64,000 bases of DNA, from positions 62,001-126,000 of the forward strand of contig VERI01000003.1 of the NCBI GenBank assembly GCA_018882785.1. Direction: 5' to 3'. How positions within the stretch are numbered: position 1 is the stretch's first letter; each line of letters starts with the position of its first letter. The stretch is from Burkholderiaceae bacterium. GTDB lineage: Bacteria; Pseudomonadota; Gammaproteobacteria; Burkholderiales; Burkholderiaceae_A. The position numbers and the translations under genes were made by a program. The notes beneath the pieces were generated by a model that was not told the DNA's origin, ran no database searches, and saw only the letters and a program-made list of their open reading frames with translations. Positions 56,837 to 64,000 of the stretch are shown piece after piece.

Positions 56837-57556
56837 ATGAATCGATTCCTGCGACTTATTGCGATTGTGGGCATTGCCCTATCTGCGGGCTGTGCCCACC
56901 TGCCGGCGGGGCATGTGCCCGATGAGCGTGATCCCTGGGAGCGCTACAACCGCGCGATGTTTGAATTCAATGACAGCGTTGATCGCGCAGTGGTGAAGCC
57001 TCTGGCCGAGGTCTATCGGGACTATGTGCCGCCACTCGCACAGCAGAGTCTGAGAAATTTTTTCGGCAATCTGCGCGATGTCATCATCACGGCCCATCAG
57101 CTCTTTCAGGGCAAGCTCGAGGCTGCGGGAACCGCAGGAGGCCGTGTGCTGGTGAACACCACGCTGGGCTTTCTCGGTGTGGCCGATCCCGCCTCGGAGA
57201 TGGGGCTGGTGAAGACCAACGAGGATTTTGGCCAGACCTTCGGCCGATGGGGGGCGGAGTCCGGCCCGTACTTCATGCTGCCCTTACTTGGCCCGAGCAC
57301 CGTACGTGATGCGATCGGAACGGTTGCAGATTTCAGCTTTGATCCGATTGGCTCCGTGTTTAATCAGAGCACGGCCCGCAATGTGGTCTATGGCCTGATC
57401 GCGATTGACCGGCGAAAAGATCTGCTCGATGCCCAGGGCACGATCGAGGCCCTGTCATTTGACCGTTACACCGGGGTGAGAGATGCCTGGCTGGCCCGCC
57501 GCCGCAGTCTGATCTACGATGGTGATCCGCCGCCTTCACCGATGAAAGAGGAATAA
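56837..57556 (+). CDS. mlaA: Outer-membrane lipoprotein MlaA
   Basis: 239 aa. A lipoprotein signal peptide ends in ALSAGC (cysteine near 20). DPWERYNRAMFEFNDSVDRAVVKPLAEVYRDYVP (in part), FFGNLRDVIITAHQLFQGK and GRWGAESGPYFMLPLLGPS are the VacJ/MlaA core. Start at 56837 chosen for the signal peptide; an earlier in-frame start overlaps mlaD. Removes mislocalised phospholipids from the outer leaflet together with MlaC. Confidence 0.95.
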   Translation: MNRFLRLIAIVGIALSAGCAHLPAGHVPDERDPWERYNRAMFEFNDSVDRAVVKPLAEVYRDYVPPLAQQSLRNFFGNLRDVIITAHQLFQGKLEAAGTAGGRVLVNTTLGFLGVADPASEMGLVKTNEDFGQTFGRWGAESGPYFMLPLLGPSTVRDAIGTVADFSFDPIGSVFNQSTARNVVYGLIAIDRRKDLLDAQGTIEALSFDRYTGVRDAWLARRRSLIYDGDPPPSPMKEE

Positions 57557-57565
57557 AGTCTGACA

Positions 57566-58207
57566 ATGAACATGCTGTTTCGAAACATCATCGCCGCGCT
57601 CTCGCTGGGCCTTTTATCGATCGGTGTGCAGGCCCAGACCGCGCCCGACGAGTTCGTTCGGACCATCTCTCAGAGCGTGCTGGAGGAGATCCGTTCTGAT
57701 CGCAGCCTGCAGACCGGAGACATCGAACGCTTAAACGGCCTGGTCGACAGAAAAGTCATGCCCTATGTGGATTTTCAACGCATGACCGCATTGGCGGTGG
57801 GACGAAATTGGCGGGGTGCCAATCCCGAACAGCAAAAGACATTGATGCAGGAATTCCGACGGCTTTTGCTGCTGACCTATTCAGGCGCAGTCCGACAGGT
57901 CAATGAACTCACGCTGCAGGTGCGGCCCGTCCGTGCCAAGCCCGATGACGATGAAGTGATCGTGCGCACCCAAGTCCTCAGGCCCGGCCGTGAGCCGATC
58001 CAGATTGACTATCGTCTTCAGCGGTCTGCGGGCGGCTGGAAGATTTTCGATATGAACATCATGGGCCTGTGGCTTGTCGAGCACTATCGCAACCAGTTCG
58101 CCCAGGTGGTGGGCGCATCCGGCATCGATGGCCTGATCCAGTCGTTAAAAGAAAAGAATCAATCTCTCGTGATGGGCGGCGGTGGCGCAAAGCAGTCCGC
58201 AAAATAA
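57566..58207 (+). CDS. mlaC: Periplasmic phospholipid carrier MlaC
   Basis: 213 aa with signal peptide cleaved after about VQAQ (residues 20-24). DRKVMPYVDFQRMTALAVGRNWR and WKIFDMNIMGLWLVEHYRNQF (partly shown) are the family signatures. Shuttles phospholipid between MlaA and MlaFEDB. The mlaB start lies 9 bp downstream. Confidence 0.95.
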   Translation: MNMLFRNIIAALSLGLLSIGVQAQTAPDEFVRTISQSVLEEIRSDRSLQTGDIERLNGLVDRKVMPYVDFQRMTALAVGRNWRGANPEQQKTLMQEFRRLLLLTYSGAVRQVNELTLQVRPVRAKPDDDEVIVRTQVLRPGREPIQIDYRLQRSAGGWKIFDMNIMGLWLVEHYRNQFAQVVGASGIDGLIQSLKEKNQSLVMGGGGAKQSAK

Positions 58208-58216
58208 GCAGCCACG

Positions 58217-58528
58217 ATGGAGCAGATCCGACTTCAGTTTTCCGAACGCGTCGTTTTACACAACGCGATGCAGGAGCTCGGCCGGCACCAGTCGTTCATC
58301 AAGCAGGCTGTTGGCCGCACAGATCGCTTGGCCGATCAGACAGAAATCATTGCGGATATGACACTGCTGCGCGAGGTCGATACATCTGCCTTGGCGGTCA
58401 TCGTGCAGCTTGATCGCGAGTCGCGCCGCCAACTTGGCCGGCCGATGGCCATTGTGTCCGCCCCCGAGGAGCTGCGCTCCTTGGCACGCCTGACATCGAT
58501 CGATGCACTAATGAACTGGCAGGCATGA
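58217..58528 (+). CDS. mlaB: STAS-domain protein MlaB
   Basis: 103 aa. A STAS-fold protein with the strand-helix segment MTLLREVDTSALAVIVQLDR (20 residues) and VSAPEELRSLARLTSIDALM. It binds the MlaF ATPase and stabilises the transporter. Sequence identity in this family is low; the position at the end of the mla genes supports the name. Overlaps the following ATPase by 4 bp. Confidence 0.88.
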   Translation: MEQIRLQFSERVVLHNAMQELGRHQSFIKQAVGRTDRLADQTEIIADMTLLREVDTSALAVIVQLDRESRRQLGRPMAIVSAPEELRSLARLTSIDALMNWQA

Positions 58529-59283
58529 GCGGATCATCATCGCCTGCCGTGGTGGTGGATCGGATCTCGAAATGTTATTCGGGCCGGCGCGGCCAGGTAC
58601 ATGCATTAACCGATGTAAGTCTGCAGATTCAGCCCGGTGAGTTCATCGGGCTGTTGGGCCCAAATGGCGCAGGCAAGACCACCCTGATTCAGATTCTCTC
58701 GGGCCTGGTTCGACCGACCTCAGGCCGTGTATCGATTCTCGGATTTGATGTTCAAGATGATGCGGTCATGGCCAGACGATCACTGGGCGTGGTACCCCAG
58801 GAACTGGTGTTTGATCCATTTTTTACGGTTCGCGAGACCCTGCGAATTCAATCCGGTTATTTCGGCCTTGCCCGTAACGATGACTGGATCGATGATCTTC
58901 TGCATCATCTGGGCCTGGAAGATAAGGCAGAGGCCAATATGCGTGCGCTCTCCGGGGGCATGAAGCGCCGGGTGCTGGTTGCCCAGGCCTTGGTGCACCG
59001 TCCGCCCGTTATCGTGCTGGATGAGCCAACGGCGGGTGTCGATGTGGAGCTGCGCCAGAGCCTGTGGGCCTTTATTCGGCGCCTTAACCGCGAGGGCCAC
59101 ACCGTTATGCTGACCACCCACTATCTGGAAGAAGCCGAGTCGTTGTGTGGCCGGGTGATCCTGCTTAAATCGGGCAGCGTGCTCGCAGATGAGCGGACCG
59201 AGGAACTGCTGCGCCATCCCCAGGACAGCCTGGAGACCGTATTCCTGCGCATGCTGCGCGAGACTGCTGATCAACAGTCCTAG
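58525..59283 (+). CDS. ABC transporter ATPase (YadG/CcmA type), permease missing
   Basis: 252 aa. Walker [20 protein letters not shown], signature LSGGMKRRVLVAQAL, Walker B VIVLDEPTAGVDVE. Complete and apparently functional. In relatives the next gene encodes an ABC-2 permease (YadH type); here ibaG follows after 24 bp. The ATPase overlaps mlaB (ATGA), so it is coupled to the Mla genes. It may use a permease encoded elsewhere or be a leftover of a lost exporter. Confidence 0.93.
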   Translation: MSGSSSPAVVVDRISKCYSGRRGQVHALTDVSLQIQPGEFIGLLGPNGAGKTTLIQILSGLVRPTSGRVSILGFDVQDDAVMARRSLGVVPQELVFDPFFTVRETLRIQSGYFGLARNDDWIDDLLHHLGLEDKAEANMRALSGGMKRRVLVAQALVHRPPVIVLDEPTAGVDVELRQSLWAFIRRLNREGHTVMLTTHYLEEAESLCGRVILLKSGSVLADERTEELLRHPQDSLETVFLRMLRETADQQS

Positions 59284-59307
59284 AGCGAGCCGGCTACAAT
59301 CCATTGC

Positions 59308-59550
59308 ATGGTTACTCCCGAAAGCATTCAAACCGATATCGCCAACGGCCTCTCCTGTGCACATGTTCAGGTGGCGGGTGATGGACATCACTTTGAAGCG
59401 GTGATCGTCAGCGATGCCTTCGAAGGCAAACGGCCAATCGCACGTCACCAGATGGTGTACGCGACCCTCGGCGATCGTATGAAAGCTGAAATTCATGCGC
59501 TCTCGATGCGTACCCTGACCCCGGCGGAATGGGCATCATCCCAGCAATAA
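59308..59550 (+). CDS. ibaG: BolA-family protein IbaG
   Basis: 80-aa BolA-fold protein. The motif RHQMVYATLGDRMKAEIHALSMRTLTP (in part) contains the conserved histidine and C-terminal helix. It is the short type found before murA (IbaG/YrbA), which binds monothiol glutaredoxin and an iron-sulphur cluster. TACAAT lies 9 bp before the ATG and could be a -10 giving a leaderless or very short leader transcript. Confidence 0.92.
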   Translation: MVTPESIQTDIANGLSCAHVQVAGDGHHFEAVIVSDAFEGKRPIARHQMVYATLGDRMKAEIHALSMRTLTPAEWASSQQ

Positions 59551-59599
59551 ATAACCGCCCGGCATCGATCAGCCGATCAATGCCAGGCCACTAGACATC

Positions 59600-60883
59600 A
59601 TGGACCGTTTTCGAATCTCTGGCGGAACTGCGCTGCATGGCGAGGTCACCGTATCGGGCGCAAAAAACGCTGCCCTGCCGATTCTCTGTGCATCCCTTCT
59701 AAGCTCAGAACCCCTTGAGCTATTGGATGTGCCACGTCTGCGCGATGTAGGCACGATGCGAAAGCTGCTGATTCAAATGGGCACGCGAATCGAGACGCTT
59801 GAGCATCAGGCCGATGGACAAGAGCGCCTGCGACTGACTTCGGATGCCATGACCCATCTGCAGGCGCCCTATGAAATGGTGAAGACCATGCGCGCCTCGG
59901 TCCTCGTACTGGGTCCGATGCTGGCGCGTTTTGGCGAGGCGCTGGTCAGCCTTCCTGGCGGCTGCGCAATTGGACAGCGTCCTGTGGATCAGCACATTAA
60001 GGGGCTGGCCGCAATGGGCGCTGAAATGCGCATTGAGCATGGATACATCAAGGCCCAGGCCAAACGGTTGCGTGGTGCCCGTATTGTGACCGACATGGTC
60101 ACCGTCACAGGCACAGAAAACCTGATGATGGCGGCCGTCTTGGCAGAGGGCACGACCGTGATCGATAACGCTGCCCGTGAACCTGAAGTGGTTGACCTTG
60201 CCAACTGCCTGATCCGCATGGGCGCAAGAATTGAAGGTGCCGGCACAGACCGAATCGTGATTCATGGCGTCGATCGGCTCGGTGGTGCCCAGCACACCAT
60301 CATGGCCGATCGCATCGAGGCCGGAACATTTCTGTGTGCAGTCGCTGCGGCCGGTGGCGAGGTGCTGGTACGCCGTGCCCGATCTGACATGATGGGCGCC
60401 ACCCTCGAGAAACTGCGCGAGGCAGGTGTTCAGCTTCTGGAGTCCGAAGAGGGCATTCGTGTCACGGCCTCCCGTCGTCCCGAGTCGGTTAATTTCAGAA
60501 CCGCACCTTTTCCGGGCCTGGCGACTGATATGCAGGCCCAGCTGATGGCGGTATCGGCCATCGCCCAGGGCACCAGCATCATCACCGAAACAATTTTTGA
60601 AAATCGATTTATGCATGTCCAGGAACTACGACGCCTGGGCGCACAGATAGAGGTCGATGGCCACACCGCTATCGTGAAGGGCGTGGCTGAACTCTCGGGC
60701 GCCCGCGTGATGGCCACGGACCTGCGCGCCTCCGCCGGACTGGTCATTGCGGGACTGGTCGCCCAGGGAGAAACCGAGATCGATCGCATTTATCATTTGG
60801 ATCGTGGCTATGACCGGATGGAGCAAAAACTCTCGGCCATTGGCGCCCGTGTAACCCGAGTCACTGAAAAGACACCCGCATGA
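59600..60883 (+). CDS. murA: UDP-N-acetylglucosamine 1-carboxyvinyltransferase
   Basis: 427 aa. First committed step of peptidoglycan precursor synthesis. [25 protein letters not shown] (in part) begins the protein, and the catalytic loop [19 protein letters not shown] has the fosfomycin-target cysteine (about C118). Two EPSP-synthase-like domains follow. Starts 49 bp after ibaG, overlaps hisG by 4 bp. Confidence 0.97.
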   Translation: MDRFRISGGTALHGEVTVSGAKNAALPILCASLLSSEPLELLDVPRLRDVGTMRKLLIQMGTRIETLEHQADGQERLRLTSDAMTHLQAPYEMVKTMRASVLVLGPMLARFGEALVSLPGGCAIGQRPVDQHIKGLAAMGAEMRIEHGYIKAQAKRLRGARIVTDMVTVTGTENLMMAAVLAEGTTVIDNAAREPEVVDLANCLIRMGARIEGAGTDRIVIHGVDRLGGAQHTIMADRIEAGTFLCAVAAAGGEVLVRRARSDMMGATLEKLREAGVQLLESEEGIRVTASRRPESVNFRTAPFPGLATDMQAQLMAVSAIAQGTSIITETIFENRFMHVQELRRLGAQIEVDGHTAIVKGVAELSGARVMATDLRASAGLVIAGLVAQGETEIDRIYHLDRGYDRMEQKLSAIGARVTRVTEKTPA

Positions 60884-61521
60884 TGACCTTTGCCCTATCG
60901 AAGGGCCGCATATTCGATGAAGCGCTGCCGCTGTTGAAATCAGCAGGCATCTCTCCGCTTGAGTCTCCCGAGTCATCCCGCAAGCTGATTCTTGCAACCA
61001 ATCGGCCGGATCTTCGGCTGCTGATCGTGCGCGCAAGCGATGTGCCTACATATGTCCAATACGGTGCCGCCGATCTGGGCATTGCAGGCGCGGATGTTCT
61101 CGCCGAGCAAGGCAGCGAGGGGCTGGTGCAGCCCGTAGATCTCGGGATCGCCCGATGCCGAATGTCGGTGGCAGTGCCAGAGTCGTTGGACTATCAGGCC
61201 ATCGTGCAGCGTGGCGCCCGCATTCGTGTGGCGACCAAATATGTACAAATCGCCAAGGCCCACTTTGCCGCGAAGGGCATGCATATTGATCTGATCAAGC
61301 TTTATGGCTCAATGGAGCTCGCGCCCCTGGTGGGCCTTGCCGATGTCATCGTTGATCTGGTGTCTACCGGTGGAACATTGAAAGCCAATGGCCTAAAAGA
61401 AGTTGAAAAAATCTCAGAAGTGTCGGCCCGGCTGATCATTAATCAGGCCGCCCTGAAGACCAGGCCCGAGCAGCTGCGGCCCCTGATGGAGTCGCTTGCG
61501 CGAGCGGCGGGCCGAGGTTAA
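60880..61521 (+). CDS. hisG: ATP phosphoribosyltransferase catalytic subunit, short form
   Basis: 213 aa. [20 protein letters not shown] at the start, [14 protein letters not shown] and the PRPP loop [14 protein letters not shown]. The short form lacks the regulatory ACT-like domain and needs HisZ, which is not in the window. ATGA overlap with murA; hisD follows after 4 bp. Confidence 0.96.
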   Translation: MMTFALSKGRIFDEALPLLKSAGISPLESPESSRKLILATNRPDLRLLIVRASDVPTYVQYGAADLGIAGADVLAEQGSEGLVQPVDLGIARCRMSVAVPESLDYQAIVQRGARIRVATKYVQIAKAHFAAKGMHIDLIKLYGSMELAPLVGLADVIVDLVSTGGTLKANGLKEVEKISEVSARLIINQAALKTRPEQLRPLMESLARAAGRG

Positions 61522-61525
61522 GTCT

Positions 61526-62833
61526 ATGGCCCGCGTGAATATCGCCCGGCTGTCTGCGACGAGCGCCGATTTTCAGCCTCGACTTGCAGGCCTGCTGCGT
61601 TTCGATGCCGCCCAGGATCAGGCGATCACAGATACCGTCAAGACCATCATCGCCGACATTCGCGCGCGTGGGGATGCAGCGCTTTTGGAAATGACAGCCC
61701 GGTTTGATCGGGTCACGGCCACATCCGTGAGTGACCTTGAAATTCCTCGCGCACAGTGTGAGCGTGCGTTTCAGGAACTACCGCAGGAGCAGCGTCAGGC
61801 CCTCTCCGAGGCCGCCCAGCGTATCCGCGAATTTCATGAGCTTCAGCGTCAGAACTCCTGGACCCACACCGATGCAGCGGGCAATCGGCTGGGCCAACGC
61901 ATCTCTGCCCTTGATCGCGCAGGACTCTATGTGCCGGGCGGTAAGGCCGCCTATCCGTCTTCCGTGCTCATGAATGCAATTCCCGCCAAGGTTGCGGGTG
62001 TGTCGGAACTCATCATGGTGGTGCCGACCCCGCAGGGCAGCCGCAATGCATTGGTGCTTGCGGCAGCCTATCTTGGTGGCGTGGATCGGGTCTTCACCAT
62101 TGGCGGTGCCCAGGCAGTTGCGGCCTTGGCCTATGGCACGCCCACGATTCCTGCGGTCGATAAGATTGTCGGTCCCGGCAATGCCTATGTCGCCGAGGCC
62201 AAGCGCCAGGTCTTTGGCCAGGTCGGCATCGACATGATTGCGGGACCATCTGAAATATTGGTGATCTGCGATGGCAAAACCGATCCCGACTGGATTGCGA
62301 TGGATCTTTTCTCGCAGGCAGAACACGATGAGCTCGCCCAGTCGATCTTACTGACACCGGATGCATCGTTCATTGATGCCGTGCAGTCATCGATTGATCG
62401 CCTGATCGATGACATGCCACGTCAACAAGTGATTCGTCAGTCGATGGAAAATCGTGGCGCCTTGATTCAGGTCCGCAGCCTGGACGAAGCCTGTGAGATC
62501 GCCTCCGCAATCGCGGCCGAACATCTGGAGATCTCAACAGACGAGCCAGAGCGTTGGGCGGCCAAGATACGCCATGCCGGCGCAATGTTTCTGGGCCGCT
62601 ATGCATCGGAGTCGCTTGGGGATTATTGTGCAGGCCCAAATCACGTGCTGCCAACCATGCGGTCTGCGCGATTCTCATCGCCACTCGGTGTCTATGATTT
62701 TCAGAAACGTACCAGCATGATTGAGATCAGTGCGTCGGGTGCCCAGCATCTGGGAACCATTGCGGCCACGCTTGCCTATGGGGAGCAGCTGCCGGCGCAT
62801 GCCAAAGCCGCGGAGCTTCGGCTTAAAAAGTAG
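61526..62833 (+). CDS. hisD: Histidinol dehydrogenase
   Basis: 435 aa. Last two steps of histidine synthesis. [29 protein letters not shown] (in part), [12 protein letters not shown] and SQAEHDEL with the zinc-binding Gln/His are present, as is EHLEI. Start at the ATG just after hisG, which is the family N-terminus; an earlier in-frame start overlaps hisG. hisC does not follow in the same direction. Confidence 0.97.
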   Translation: MARVNIARLSATSADFQPRLAGLLRFDAAQDQAITDTVKTIIADIRARGDAALLEMTARFDRVTATSVSDLEIPRAQCERAFQELPQEQRQALSEAAQRIREFHELQRQNSWTHTDAAGNRLGQRISALDRAGLYVPGGKAAYPSSVLMNAIPAKVAGVSELIMVVPTPQGSRNALVLAAAYLGGVDRVFTIGGAQAVAALAYGTPTIPAVDKIVGPGNAYVAEAKRQVFGQVGIDMIAGPSEILVICDGKTDPDWIAMDLFSQAEHDELAQSILLTPDASFIDAVQSSIDRLIDDMPRQQVIRQSMENRGALIQVRSLDEACEIASAIAAEHLEISTDEPERWAAKIRHAGAMFLGRYASESLGDYCAGPNHVLPTMRSARFSSPLGVYDFQKRTSMIEISASGAQHLGTIAATLAYGEQLPAHAKAAELRLKK

Positions 62834-62848
62834 TCTGAGATTTCGGAT

Positions 62849-62877
62849 GAATCAGGAAAGCCCGAATCAGGAAAGCC
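62849..62877 (+). repeat. 14-bp direct repeat beside element copy 3
   Basis: GAATCAGGAAAGCC occurs at 62849-62862 and again at 62864-62877; the second copy is part of the left arm of the hairpin element, and its inverse forms the right arm. Confidence 0.9.
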
Positions 62878-62944
62878 TGCTCTCTTCGCGGTCGCCGAAT
62901 ACAGCATCGGCTCCGACGCTCATCGAGTCAGGCTTTCCTGATTC
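62864..62944. repeat. Dispersed hairpin element, copy 3 (hisD-hisC gap)
   Basis: Perfect 16-bp outer arms GAATCAGGAAAGCCTG (62864-62879) and CAGGCTTTCCTGATTC (62929-62944) enclose the core CGGTCGCCGA (62889-62898), a 6-nt spacer and CATCGGCTCCGACGCTC (62905-62921). The right arm ends at the base next to the hisC stop codon. Convergent genes flank it, so it may terminate both. Confidence 0.93.
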
Positions 62945-64000
62945 TTAGCCTTGAACAATCTCAGCCATCGCACTCAATAACGCCCCAACCTCTTCGTCGG
63001 TTCCGACCGTAATCCTGAGGTATTGATCAACCTTAGGCTGCGCGAAATGCCGCACCAAGATCTTGCGATCCCGAAGCTTTTGGGCCAGCACGGCGCCCTC
63101 AAATCCTGGGTGACGCGTGAACACAAAGTTTGCCTGCGAAGGTACCACCTCAAATCCAAGCTGCATCAGTCCCTGGGCCAGCACAGCACGCGACTTCATG
63201 ACATGGGCACGATTGGTCTCAAACCATTGCACATCTAGAACTGATGCGGCCGCACCGGCTGCAGCCAGCCGATCAATTGGGTAGGAGTTAAAACTGTTCT
63301 TGATCCGATTTAGCGCATCCAGCAGCGTCGGCTGTCCGATCGCAAATCCAACCCTGAGTCCGGCGAGCGCCCGCGACTTCGAAAACGACTGGGTCACCAG
63401 AATATTTTTGTAGCGGTGCGTCAACGGCACGCACGACTCAGCACCAAAATCGACATAGGCCTCATCCACCACCACAAGTCGATCCGGACGTGATGCAACG
63501 AGTGCCTCGATCGCATCACGGGCCAAGGCACGGCCCGTTGGCGCATTGGGATTTGGAAAAATCACCGCATGCGCATGCCCAGGAATCTGATCCAGTGCAA
63601 TCGAAAAATCCTGCCCGAGCGGCAGCAGCGCATAGTCAATCTTGTACAGCCGACAGTAGGTGGGATAAAAGCTATACGTGATCTCAGGAAAAACCAGCTG
63701 CCGACGGCCCATCCCGTGCGCCTTGCCGTCTGGGTGAAGCAGGCCCTGGAAAACAAAGGCCAGCACCTCATCGGAGCCGTTACCGACAAAGACATGGTCC
63801 TCCGGCACCCCGCATCCTTGGCCGATCGCCCTGCGCAGTTCGACTGATTCCGGGTCCGGATAAAGCCGAAGGCCCTCGCCGATCGCGGACTGGATGGCGG
63901 CCAGCGCCTTTGGCGACGGGGGATAGGGATTTTCGTTGGTATTGAGTTTGATCAGCCCGGCGATCTTGGGCTGCTCACCCGGGGTGTAGGGGGAGAGCCC
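62945..64000 (-). CDS. hisC: Histidinol-phosphate aminotransferase (5' end beyond window)
   Basis: 351 codons visible, open to the right edge. Fold type I PLP enzyme: [18 protein letters not shown] near the visible N-terminus, [10 protein letters not shown], the aspartate in [10 protein letters not shown] and the PLP lysine in [20 protein letters not shown]. An apparent start at 63808 (GTG) is internal: the frame continues upstream with family sequence. It is convergent with hisD, unlike the usual hisG-hisD-hisC order. Confidence 0.96.
   Translation of the reverse strand, partial: GLSPYTPGEQPKIAGLIKLNTNENPYPPSPKALAAIQSAIGEGLRLYPDPESVELRRAIGQGCGVPEDHVFVGNGSDEVLAFVFQGLLHPDGKAHGMGRRQLVFPEITYSFYPTYCRLYKIDYALLPLGQDFSIALDQIPGHAHAVIFPNPNAPTGRALARDAIEALVASRPDRLVVVDEAYVDFGAESCVPLTHRYKNILVTQSFSKSRALAGLRVGFAIGQPTLLDALNRIKNSFNSYPIDRLAAAGAAASVLDVQWFETNRAHVMKSRAVLAQGLMQLGFEVVPSQANFVFTRHPGFEGAVLAQKLRDRKILVRHFAQPKVDQYLRITVGTDEEVGALLSAMAEIVQG

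Noticed and set aside
59563..59585. Terminator after ibaG (GGCATCGAT...ATCAATGCC)
   Set aside because: The stem is bulged, no T-run follows, and murA continues in the same direction 15 bp later.
59720..60616. 298-codon open frame opposite murA
   Set aside because: It is rich in His, Gln and Arg without domain features; murA is complete on the other strand.

Overview
The window is a gene-dense stretch of a proteobacterial chromosome. Gene content and order point to Betaproteobacteria, order Burkholderiales. Blocks that match my memory of that order include mlaF-E-D-A-C-B / ABC ATPase / ibaG / murA / hisG / hisD; pth-rplY-prs-tRNA(Gln)-ispE-lolB; rapZ-hprK-ptsN-hpf-rpoN-lptB-lptA-lptC-kdsC-kdsD; coxB-coxA-ctaG-coxC-surf1-ctaB-rpoH; and lpxL-lpxL-dapF-DUF484-xerC divergent from metK. 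Intergenic gaps are short, start/stop overlaps are frequent and base composition looks uniform. I see no prophage, insertion sequence, CRISPR array or other mobile island, and no gap over 300 bp.

Layout. 1-3.3 kb, minus strand: activated-methyl cycle genes metK, ahcY and the start of metF; ahcY is preceded by an SAH riboswitch. 3.3-8.7 kb: two lipid A acyltransferases, dapF, DUF484, xerC and a CobW-type GTPase. 8.7-15.2 kb: dksA, a CobS-like protein that has lost its active-site region, argB, a HAD hydrolase, slmA, a MoeB/HesA-type E1, a C-terminal processing protease and gpmA. 15.2-20 kb: rhodanese, grxC, secB, gpsA, a LOG-family gene, trmL, comF and a methyltransferase-like protein without SAM motif I. 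20.1-27.5 kb: the aa3-type cytochrome oxidase cluster with its assembly factors; ctaA and a second SCO gene are absent from it. 27.5-31.7 kb: an SUMF1-like secreted protein, rpoH with a perfect CIRCE operator, and a PLP amino-acid decarboxylase. 31.8-36.9 kb: ftsY, an M16 peptidase pair, rsmD, coaD and a ferredoxin. 36.9-43 kb: ychF, pth, rplY, prs, tRNA-Gln, ispE, lolB and a TPR protein. 43-52.6 kb: mutM, mutY and the PTS-Ntr / rpoN / Lpt / Kdo block. 52.6-64 kb: a Kef-type antiporter, the Mla phospholipid-transport operon, an ABC ATPase without its permease, ibaG, murA, hisG, hisD and an inverted hisC.

Most of the window is conserved housekeeping: envelope biogenesis (lipid A, LPS transport, Mla, peptidoglycan precursors), respiration, methyl-cycle metabolism and heat-shock control. 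The least explained feature is a three-copy intergenic element of about 80 bp (1862-1943, 31690-31771, 62864-62944). Its core is nearly invariant and folds into a hairpin. Its outer arms differ completely between copies but are self-complementary within each copy. All three copies sit where blocks I regard as canonical are joined. Other points of interest are the CIRCE site at rpoH, three proteins that keep their fold but lack catalytic residues, and gene losses inside conserved operons (ctaA, SCO1, the ABC permease). Statements about usual gene order come from memory and were not checked by search.
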